Positions 1 through 7,114 of a stretch of DNA of 29,531 nucleotides are shown here, one piece after another. The notes beneath the pieces were generated by a model. That model was given only the letters and a program-made list of their open reading frames with translations. It was not told where the DNA came from and searched no databases. The stretch is taken from the IMG/VR virus record IMGVR_UViG_3300017728_003333, positions 1 through 29,531 of that record, one strand, 5' to 3'. How positions within the stretch are numbered: the first letter of the stretch is position 1; each line of letters begins with the position of its first letter. Made by a program: the position numbers and the translations under genes. Origin of the DNA: a virus.

Positions 1-63
1 ACGCCCCCTATAACAAAAAATATTTATAAAAATACAATACAGATTTTTTTTTTTTATTTTTTT
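1..63. other. AT-rich sequence outside the left TIR
   Basis: The 63 bases before the left terminal repeat are AT-rich and end in a long T tract broken by a single A. They have no counterpart at the right end, because the window stops exactly where the matching right repeat would run into a poly-A tract. Either the true terminal repeat is longer and the right end is truncated at the homopolymer, or this is flanking DNA of an integrated copy. No gene is seen. Confidence 0.5.
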
Positions 64-121
64 TAAAACCGGCACCCGCGCGCCAGTTTTTTTAAAGATT
101 GCCCCAATATCTTCACCGCCT
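64..121. repeat. Left terminal inverted repeat
   Basis: This is a perfect 58-bp inverted match to 29474-29531. It starts TAAAACCGGCACCCGCGCG, includes a T7 tract and ends AATATCTTCACCGCCT. Identity stops at position 122. Terminal inverted repeats are typical of linear PLV, polinton and virophage genomes. The inner end carries the motif CGGTGAAGATATT (in inverse orientation), which recurs in the central non-coding region. Confidence 0.95.
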
Positions 122-139
122 TGTCTATCAAACTACTAA

Positions 140-778
140 TTACTCATTAACATATCCCTTCAGCACCCGAGTCATCGCCTGGCACGCCTCGACCGCTGAT
201 TTAATTGTATCATGCGCCATCCGCTCCAGGTCCGTCCGAGCGTCTAAGTACATCCGCCCACCATTCTTTAACCAGGCATCGTTCCAATAACAATCTTTAA
301 CCACTGGGATTAGACTCTCGTCTGGCACCAGTCCGTTCATCTCACTAACATAGTCACCCCAGTCATCCTCGTCCCACACCAGCGCCAGGTGGTCGTATCT
401 GTTAAATATCCCGATCTCATTCATGTGCGCCGCCTGTGCCCAACCCGTCATCCGGATATCGTGTAGCTTCGCCCACTCCTTTAGCACCTTCACCGCATCT
501 ACGGCGCCGGGTTTTGTCCCCCATAAATAGTAGTCCCGGTTATAGTGTCCCCACTCGTCATCGAAGTTGAGATCCTTGAGTCCCAGGTCCGGGTCTATAT
601 ATTCAGGTTCGCCCGTCTCGTTGTAGGAGGCACCCTCGGGGTCCTCATGCCGTGCCCAAATGCGGCACAGGTGGAGGATACCCTGGCGGGTTGTTGGGGA
701 TAGTTTAATATAAAATCGCATCTTGCCCGGCAACGAGTTGTCCAGCACTGAGTTCGCGGAGGGGTTCATAGTAGTCAT
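140..778 (-). CDS. Left-end early protein of unknown function (212 aa)
   Basis: I do not recognise this protein. It is acidic, rich in Trp and Tyr, has no obvious membrane segment or signal peptide, and looks like a soluble globular protein (for example WGHYNRDYYLWG and LALVWDEDDWGDY). It is the leftmost gene and reads outward, ending about 20 bp from the TIR. An AAAATTGA early-type element lies 53 nt upstream of the start at 778. Its GC-rich codons resemble those of the right-end genes more than the core genes. Position, promoter and composition suggest an early accessory gene. A second in-frame Met at residue 4 is an alternative start. Confidence 0.75.
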   Translation of the reverse strand: MTTMNPSANSVLDNSLPGKMRFYIKLSPTTRQGILHLCRIWARHEDPEGASYNETGEPEYIDPDLGLKDLNFDDEWGHYNRDYYLWGTKPGAVDAVKVLKEWAKLHDIRMTGWAQAAHMNEIGIFNRYDHLALVWDEDDWGDYVSEMNGLVPDESLIPVVKDCYWNDAWLKNGGRMYLDARTDLERMAHDTIKSAVEACQAMTRVLKGYVNE

Positions 779-830
779 TATGTTTTATAGTGGTCAAAGT
801 TTTAAGTAAATATATAGGGATAAAATAAAA

Positions 831-838
831 TCAATTTT
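831..838 (-). promoter_or_regulatory. AAAATTGA early-type promoter of the 140-778 gene
   Basis: TCAATTTT on the plus strand gives AAAATTGA on the minus strand, 53 nt from the ATG at 778. The stretch 831-850 (TCAATTTTATTTTGGGTGAT) is identical over 20 nt to 29199-29218, the promoter of the 28469-29143 gene at the other end of the genome. That shows a shared, conserved control element. Confidence 0.75.
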
Positions 839-839
839 A

Positions 840-857
840 TTTTGGGTGATCCCAAAA
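840..857 (-). terminator. Hairpin directly after the 862-aa gene stop
   Basis: TTTTGGG-TGAT-CCCAAAA is a perfect 7-bp stem with a 4-nt loop. It begins at the base next to the stop codon of the minus-strand gene ending at 858. Mimivirus transcripts end at such hairpins. It also overlaps the upstream part of the early promoter of the next gene, so a role as an upstream palindromic promoter element is equally possible. Confidence 0.5.
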
Positions 858-3446
858 TCAGGATGCCTGCTTCGCCTGTGCCTCCTCTGCCTTCTCCATC
901 TGTAGGACCTGTTGCTCGACCAGTTCGGCGGTCTGGTTGTTGACTACATTAGCGATTAGGTTAGTAGGTTTTTCAAGAGGTTTAGTTATTTTTAAAATCA
1001 CCGCGCTATTCTTTTCAAGTTTAGGGGCGGTTAGGTCTGGGTTTAGGATGGCGATGTCCACGTGGTTTAGGGTTTTTGGGTTGGATAATATATGGGTGAT
1101 CTCAGTCCGGTCCGCTATAAAATCTTGATTAGATAAACTACTTATAGGGACTACATCCAATATAGGTAGGGGGTCAGCTGCTTTAACTATATCTTGGTCG
1201 CCCACTATAGAGGAGGATATTAGATAGTATCCGTGTTCTGATAGTGTCGGCAGTGCCTCGGCGACTATGGGTCGAGCATCTGTTGTGACCGGTGTCATAA
1301 CGGCGCAGTCGTAGAATGAGTTCTGGTAGGCGGCGAAGTTAGTTGGGAAGGCGGTGTCTCCCCCGACATGACTATTATTATTAAATGGGATGGATGGTAC
1401 ATTAACGTCCAACATACTATAAACCTGGATCCCTACATCCTTTAAAATCGGTGTGGGTGTGCCCTGCGCTGGCGGTGCGGTGGTTGGTGCCGAAGCGTTA
1501 AAACTATTAAATAAAGTGGATATAGAAGTTATAACCGAGGAGTCTATAGATTGGTCTGTTGTAAAACCTGGCGACTGGTGTGACCCGGACCTACTATAAT
1601 AGGTTGGTTCTGTTCCCCACCCGCTCGGTTTCTGGAGCTGGTCATAACTAAAACCCAGGCGGAACCACAGGGTGCTCTCCCATGCCCTCTTCGCCTCAAC
1701 CTCACTATTAAAGTACTCATCAAAGCGCCTCAGGTGTGCTGATCCTTTATTATTAAACTTCTTAGTTCCAAACTTCTCCGCCGTCTTCACTGCCCAGTTA
1801 TAGACTGCTACTCCACCCAGTCTGGACATTATTGCCTCTATAGTATTAGTTAATATAGTGTAGTCCTCTCCCCGTCCTTGGGCATTTATTCCACCAGATT
1901 CTAATAGTGCCCTCGCCGCTGTCGCCGTCGCTGCGATCGCGGCACCGTTTGGTGCCAGGTAGGCGTCGGCGATTAATGTTGGATTCTGGAAGTTTCCCTT
2001 CGCGACTCTCTTTATAAATACCCCCTCTTGTCCTGCTTGTGAGGACTGAGATGTTCCGAACCTGTCGTGGGTAGGGAACTTTCTGGGCTGGTGTAGTCTG
2101 GATATAGAGAACCCCGCATTTTGGGTATCATATGATAGTTCGACCTGTGTGGTGCCTACTGGGATGCCTGTTGTAAAATAGTTCATCGACTCTGTTGAGA
2201 ACCCGGTGGGACCCAGTTTCTGGAACTCCGGGTCAGTGGGCACCTTGCCTCGCTCAGTCATCCCGGTTGCTGGGGTGTTATAGTGTGTGACGCTGGATAT
2301 CTGGAAGGCGTTAGTGTTCCGCTGAGCGTTGAGTCCTTGGAAGAAGAACTTATTAGTGGAGTTAGTCTGCCCGAACTTATTAAATTGGAGCATATCTTCT
2401 GATACATTTAGGGTGCCTGTATCAAAGTTCGCCTGGTCTGTTTCTATAGAAGCTCTTCTTATAAATTCAAAGTGATCCGATTGTACCATAATAGCACTAT
2501 ATGGAATATGTTCTCCGCTGTCTAATGCCGCTACACATGCGAGCATACCCGCGGTATCCACCCCTCCTTTTAGTTTTAATTGGTCTGAGAACTTAGTGGA
2601 GTCAGGATTAATGCCTACCGGAGGTCCAGGCACCACATCATTATGGGTGAATAGTGCTGTCCAGAATGGTATAGTCTGGGTGTTCCCTGTTGGGAACTTT
2701 GGGTTCCCCGCTCCTGTGTATGCGTTCGGGTCTGGTTGTAAATATCCTTCCTCTGCTTGGACTAAACGGTTCATTATATTAGTGACTGGGATGCCCTGCC
2801 ATCCCGGAACTGTTAATGCCTTCTGCCTCTGGACGAAGGTGTCGCGCCCCTTTATATCATCTGGGTCCACGATTCCATTAAATTGGTCCTGTATTAGTAT
2901 TGCCAGTTGTAGAACTGAGTAGACACCCTTTGGGATCTTTATAGTTAGAGTCCCGACCATGGGCGTGATCTGAAGTGTTCCGTCTGCCTTCTTATAGAAG
3001 TTCATATATGGCATTTTAGTCTCACTACCTCCCACCTTCTCTCTTTGAGGCATATATTTATCAAAATTAGAAGTTCCATTAGACAGCGGATTAACATCAT
3101 AACTAACGAACTCCCGCCCGGCGAACAAAGAGTTTACTGGTGTATTAACTCTCTCGTATAAATCAAACTCGAGAGCGGTCGCCGGATCTTGGGGGTGTTG
3201 TATTAAAGTATTATAGTCTGTATCCACCCCATAAAAACTATAATTTAGTGTCTCCTCTATATCAGCGGGTATCTCTATCGATCCACCCGTGATACCCTTC
3301 TTATTAATGAAGGACGATGCGACTTTGATTTCGGTACCTGTAGGGAGCTCGAGTCCCTCATTTATTCTATAGACCCACCGATTATTATTATCAGAGTCTA
3401 ACATCGAACTATTAGCAGCATTAACATCTATATACGTTGACGCCAT
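858..3446 (-). CDS. Large putative virion structural protein (862 aa)
   Basis: No close family is recognised with certainty. The N-terminus (residues 20-60) has alternating beta-type sequence with LPTGTEIKVASSFI. Residues 171-190 carry an IPKGVYSVLQLAILIQ module. The protein encoded from 5219 has the same two elements in the same order (IPAKSKITMNWAEL, then GTYSFSELAAKI), so the two are probably distant paralogs. The middle is Asn/Thr/Gly-rich as in capsid or fibre proteins; the C-terminus (about 835-862) is a charged Gln/Glu/Lys/Ala-rich probable coiled coil. No AAAATTGA precedes it; the start at 3446 follows a late-type GTATAAATG. It lies 29 bp from a DJR-like gene on the same strand. A virion protein (penton, minor capsid or vertex) is inferred. 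Confidence 0.7.
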   Translation of the reverse strand: MASTYIDVNAANSSMLDSDNNNRWVYRINEGLELPTGTEIKVASSFINKKGITGGSIEIPADIEETLNYSFYGVDTDYNTLIQHPQDPATALEFDLYERVNTPVNSLFAGREFVSYDVNPLSNGTSNFDKYMPQREKVGGSETKMPYMNFYKKADGTLQITPMVGTLTIKIPKGVYSVLQLAILIQDQFNGIVDPDDIKGRDTFVQRQKALTVPGWQGIPVTNIMNRLVQAEEGYLQPDPNAYTGAGNPKFPTGNTQTIPFWTALFTHNDVVPGPPVGINPDSTKFSDQLKLKGGVDTAGMLACVAALDSGEHIPYSAIMVQSDHFEFIRRASIETDQANFDTGTLNVSEDMLQFNKFGQTNSTNKFFFQGLNAQRNTNAFQISSVTHYNTPATGMTERGKVPTDPEFQKLGPTGFSTESMNYFTTGIPVGTTQVELSYDTQNAGFSISRLHQPRKFPTHDRFGTSQSSQAGQEGVFIKRVAKGNFQNPTLIADAYLAPNGAAIAATATAARALLESGGINAQGRGEDYTILTNTIEAIMSRLGGVAVYNWAVKTAEKFGTKKFNNKGSAHLRRFDEYFNSEVEAKRAWESTLWFRLGFSYDQLQKPSGWGTEPTYYSRSGSHQSPGFTTDQSIDSSVITSISTLFNSFNASAPTTAPPAQGTPTPILKDVGIQVYSMLDVNVPSIPFNNNSHVGGDTAFPTNFAAYQNSFYDCAVMTPVTTDARPIVAEALPTLSEHGYYLISSSIVGDQDIVKAADPLPILDVVPISSLSNQDFIADRTEITHILSNPKTLNHVDIAILNPDLTAPKLEKNSAVILKITKPLEKPTNLIANVVNNQTAELVEQQVLQMEKAEEAQAKQAS

Positions 3447-3475
3447 TTATACAATAATAAAATAAAATAAAATAA

Positions 3476-4987
3476 TTAGAGATTAGAAACTACTATAGAC
3501 ATGCCACCGCCTGGCATCGACCGAACATTAACCAGTCTTGTAGCAGCTACTAAGAAGTTTATATTTAAAGCGCCAGCGTCTGAGTTGGCGCAGGTTGGTG
3601 TGTTGGCGATATTACTGGCGATTGCGCCGTGTGGTCTTCTAACATATTTAACTATTAATGGGTAGTTGCCTATAGTTCTGCCACCTCCTTGGATGCTTGG
3701 GTTCCCGTTAGAGAGGTCGAGCGCGAGTACATTATACTTCCCTAACAAGTTCGCCTCAGGAGGGGAGAGTAGTGAATACTCAGTATTAACATCGGAACAA
3801 TATAATGGTTTAATAACCTGGAGATCGTTGCCTAATACATAACTGAGTTGGTTATAATGCTGGAGTGGTGAGTGCTGAGGTGTTGGGTAGAGGTCTACTC
3901 CATTAATATTATATTGGATTGTATTAATAGAGCAGGCGTCGGACCGCTGCCCGAGTAGGACCCGGTCCTCGGGGATATCTGGTAGTTGTTTTAAAAACTG
4001 AATATAGTGGACCTCCTGGTCTAAAACATTTAGTCTAAAGTCCTGACTCTGATTAACATTAGCAGTACCCGCATTCAAAGTCTTCTCTATATTAAATACA
4101 TTCATAAAATCAAGTGTTAGACCACCCTCGCCGGCAGTCTTCGCCTTATAGTCCTCCTGGACCTTTGAGGGGAAGATTAAATAGTCTACAACCAGTTCGA
4201 CATCATCAAACAAAACATCCCCAGCAGCTGCTGCGAGGCGTCCTCCGCCTGCGTAGTTGTTGGCAGGTGCCGCGACATCATTAACCCATAAAGAGGAGTC
4301 TGCCTCAAATTCTATCTCGAGGAATACCTTATAGTCTGTGAAGAGGAAGAGTGGTATATCGCGCTGCTCTAAAGCAGGCAAGAGCATCCCAAGAGGGATG
4401 GCGTGGAGGTGGTTATTATCTTTATTAGTTGTGATCTCCTGTGAGTTAATAGCAGCACCGACACCTGTATTAAAAGCACCATAATTAATACCTGAGCGGG
4501 CGTTGTCGGGGTAGATGGAACCAGTTGGGGCGGCACCTGCGGAGGCGCTCACGGCGGTGCCTGAGCTCGCGACCTGGTATTGGAGTTGGTTCCCGAGGTA
4601 GTGTGATAGTTTCTTATTCTGGACATCTGGTTTAACTTTATATAAATGATTTAGTGTTGCCCATCTGCCGCATTCGGAGAGGTTCTGAATTTCAAAGTCA
4701 CCAAAATGGAGCTGGACTCTCTTTATAGCGCCTAAAACTCCATTAAAGCAGTTCGCTCTAAGTGTCTTGGCACCATCATTAGATCTACACTTGAAGGTTA
4801 TTAGTGATGATTTATCTAAAAACCCTGCTGTATCAAGTCTAAAGATATGTTTATATGTTGAGGAGTTAATTGGGAAGATTCTCTCAGTTCTAACTTCCAT
4901 AATGTTCTCCATATCTGTTAGTTTATAGTCAGTTAGATACTGAAGGTTCGCACTCATTAATCCGGGATCATTATCGCCATAATTCAT
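3476..4987 (-). CDS. Double jelly-roll capsid-like protein, paralog 1 (503 aa)
   Basis: Length and layout fit a PLV-type DJR capsid protein. The N-terminal third has beta-strand blocks followed by FNGVLGAIKRVQLHFGDFEI and a short helix NHLYK. A central segment, IPLFLFTDYKVFLEIEFEAD (about residues 213-232), resembles the second-barrel entry strands seen in the capsid-like genes at 20778 and 22442. The C-terminal barrel includes VELVVDYLIFPSKV and HYIQFLKQLP. The start at 4987 follows TTTATAAAATG, a late-type context. It is adjacent to another large structural gene on the same strand. Whether this is the major capsid protein or a minor DJR cannot be told from sequence alone; the DJR reading rests on pattern, not alignment. 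Confidence 0.65.
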   Translation of the reverse strand: MNYGDNDPGLMSANLQYLTDYKLTDMENIMEVRTERIFPINSSTYKHIFRLDTAGFLDKSSLITFKCRSNDGAKTLRANCFNGVLGAIKRVQLHFGDFEIQNLSECGRWATLNHLYKVKPDVQNKKLSHYLGNQLQYQVASSGTAVSASAGAAPTGSIYPDNARSGINYGAFNTGVGAAINSQEITTNKDNNHLHAIPLGMLLPALEQRDIPLFLFTDYKVFLEIEFEADSSLWVNDVAAPANNYAGGGRLAAAAGDVLFDDVELVVDYLIFPSKVQEDYKAKTAGEGGLTLDFMNVFNIEKTLNAGTANVNQSQDFRLNVLDQEVHYIQFLKQLPDIPEDRVLLGQRSDACSINTIQYNINGVDLYPTPQHSPLQHYNQLSYVLGNDLQVIKPLYCSDVNTEYSLLSPPEANLLGKYNVLALDLSNGNPSIQGGGRTIGNYPLIVKYVRRPHGAIASNIANTPTCANSDAGALNINFLVAATRLVNVRSMPGGGMSIVVSNL

Positions 4988-5010
4988 TTTATAAATTAAT
5001 GATATATATT

Positions 5011-5175
5011 TTATTTTTTCTTATTTTTTTTAGAAGATTTATTAAAAATTTTTTCAATATCTTTTTTTTTAGACTCTTTATTAACTTCATTCTCATAGTT
5101 CTTTGGCATATAACTAAGTACTGATGTCATCCCCTTTATATCATCTGCTTGGATTTTGGAACTGTTCTTTAACAT
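5011..5175 (-). CDS. Small Lys-rich protein (54 aa)
   Basis: This short ORF starts ATG at 5175 and ends TAA at 5011. It begins MLKNSSKIQADDIKGM and ends in a strongly basic run of Lys and Asn. Its start lies in the same TATAATG context as the other late-type genes, and it fills the gap between the 503-aa capsid-like gene and the divergent gene starting at 5219. I do not recognise the family. The basic tail could bind DNA or RNA. It is easily missed because it is under 60 codons. Confidence 0.6.
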   Translation of the reverse strand: MLKNSSKIQADDIKGMTSVLSYMPKNYENEVNKESKKKDIEKIFNKSSKKNKKK

Positions 5176-5218
5176 TATAAAGTATACATTAAAAAAAAAT
5201 ATTATTGTATTTTATAAA

Positions 5219-7090
5219 ATGAACTTTAACTTGATATCGCCATCCGGGAATGGATATGAGTATACCATCAGGTTCAAAGAACCTATAGACATACCAGCGA
5301 AGTCTAAAATAACTATGAACTGGGCAGAACTAACCAGAGCAGGGAAGATAGTATTAAAGAACCCCGCGACTATAGTTGTTAAAGCAAGTCACGAACATGT
5401 GTTCCCTCGGAAGGTCCCAAGCGGAACCTTCCCTAATAATAAAGTATTCGACAACCAGGCATCCTCATCTACTACCGTCTCAGTCGGGTCAGGCACCTAT
5501 AGCTTCTCTGAACTGGCGGCGAAGATAGATACTGCCCTCGCAGCAGCTCTGACTACAAGTACTAACGGGAACCTCGAGTATTATGAACCTAATGACGATG
5601 CTTTTAGTTTTCTATTAGAACCGGGGAACTCCATCCTACAGGTCGGTTATGAACTGGGCGGAGAGTGGAACGACCAGTCTGTAGCGAATGTTAGATCCAC
5701 CTACGATGCTACAGGGTCACCACAACTGGCAGCGAAGACTACCTCAGCAGGCGCGACACGCCCATTCGCATACCTAAAAGACAAAGCGGGAACTAACGGC
5801 ACCTTCGATAGTTTCTCCACAGACTTCTCTAAACACTACTTCCACTATCAATACTTTAACCCCACTAACACCTACGTCCAGCAGAACTTAGTGTTCTTGA
5901 GGGGCGGGGCGGCACTAAAACCAGGCGCAGCGGGAGGCGCCGCCGGGCAGGCAGGCAGGATCTGTTTTGGATTATATTCAAAAGAATACGCCCAGGGGGT
6001 CGGTGCGGCACCAACTGCTAATAGAACTGCCCCAGCACTCGCCAACACTATATCGGTGGATGCCGGCGGACTCCCCCGGAACTTTATTAATATAGTATCG
6101 GGACCTATAGAGGGCGACTTTAGTATTCAAATGGCAACTAATGCTGCCGGGAAACCAATAGAAGAATGGACCTCCATCGGAGAAGCAATCCACGAGATGA
6201 CTGAGGTATTTAACCTCCCCATGCGGGCGCTATTTATGGACAACGAGACACCCCAGTACACTTTTCATACCTATATAGAAACCAGATACGATGACTTATA
6301 TAAAACCAGACCCAAATTATTCTTTAGAGTCTACAAATCAGCATCGGGGACTACCGCCGGTGATCTTATATATGACTCGCGAGCTGCCGGACACTTCCTC
6401 CCATACTCACTATTAGTAGCGGAGGCAGGGAACGCTATGGGAATCGATTATGACAACGCCACTGAGATTAACTCTCAAATCCCATTTAATGTTCTACTCT
6501 CTGCCGATACTGATGACGAGGGATGGAAGGTCTGCCGCTTTAAATCCTTCAAGAAGGACCTAAATGCCGGGGGAACACTAACCAATCCTCAGAGTATTAT
6601 AGAGAAATACACTCTAACCTTCAGCGGAGGACTCGAAACAGTTTTGGGCACGTCTGAGGCAACACTAAGACCTAATGCTATATTAGATAGAGCAGGCGGC
6701 GACTTTGAATTAGAGAACCTAAAAACAGTAGTCTTATTATACTCTAACCTGGATGTTAATTGGAAGTTAGACTCCTATTCCATCTTTTTAGATCTCCCCA
6801 TAAATAACTATAAAAATGTAGAGAGCACTCAGCAGGGAGGGTTCGCGAAGCAGATCCTGGCGAACTTGCCCAACCCCTTCGCTGTGGGAGAGGTCTTAGA
6901 ACCAAACTCCACCGGGAACTCTGAGGTGCTGTCTGTGTACCAACCCTACCAACAGATAGTCCACCAAATGAATAATAACCCAATAAAGACTAATAGTATT
7001 AGAGTTAAAATAGTTAAGATGTCTGATGAGACACTATCATCTGAACTAAACAAGTCTATAGTAAACTTCACTATAATACCACCTAACTAA
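5219..7090 (+). CDS. Large putative virion structural protein (623 aa)
   Basis: The start is set at 5219 (MNFNLISPSGNGYEY) because TTTATAAAATG abuts it and because the upstream in-frame Met at 5156 would add a low-complexity lysine/isoleucine-rich leader overlapping the small divergent gene. The N-terminus has a beta module (IDIPAKSKITMNWAELTRAG), then GTYSFSELAAKIDTAL at residues 92-107, matching the order in the 862-aa protein at 858-3446. The rest is beta-rich with Gly/Ala loops (for example GGAALKPGAAGGAAG) and has no transmembrane segment. A virion role (minor capsid, penton-like or vertex) is inferred from composition, neighbours and the paralogy. Confidence 0.7.
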   Translation: MNFNLISPSGNGYEYTIRFKEPIDIPAKSKITMNWAELTRAGKIVLKNPATIVVKASHEHVFPRKVPSGTFPNNKVFDNQASSSTTVSVGSGTYSFSELAAKIDTALAAALTTSTNGNLEYYEPNDDAFSFLLEPGNSILQVGYELGGEWNDQSVANVRSTYDATGSPQLAAKTTSAGATRPFAYLKDKAGTNGTFDSFSTDFSKHYFHYQYFNPTNTYVQQNLVFLRGGAALKPGAAGGAAGQAGRICFGLYSKEYAQGVGAAPTANRTAPALANTISVDAGGLPRNFINIVSGPIEGDFSIQMATNAAGKPIEEWTSIGEAIHEMTEVFNLPMRALFMDNETPQYTFHTYIETRYDDLYKTRPKLFFRVYKSASGTTAGDLIYDSRAAGHFLPYSLLVAEAGNAMGIDYDNATEINSQIPFNVLLSADTDDEGWKVCRFKSFKKDLNAGGTLTNPQSIIEKYTLTFSGGLETVLGTSEATLRPNAILDRAGGDFELENLKTVVLLYSNLDVNWKLDSYSIFLDLPINNYKNVESTQQGGFAKQILANLPNPFAVGEVLEPNSTGNSEVLSVYQPYQQIVHQMNNNPIKTNSIRVKIVKMSDETLSSELNKSIVNFTIIPPN

Positions 7091-7114
7091 TTTTTTTATT
7101 TTATTTATATATAA

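Noticed and set aside
5156-5218. Upstream start of the 623-aa gene
   Set aside because: Would add an Ile/Lys-rich leader from promoter-like DNA and overlap the divergent 54-aa gene; 5219 has the standard start context.
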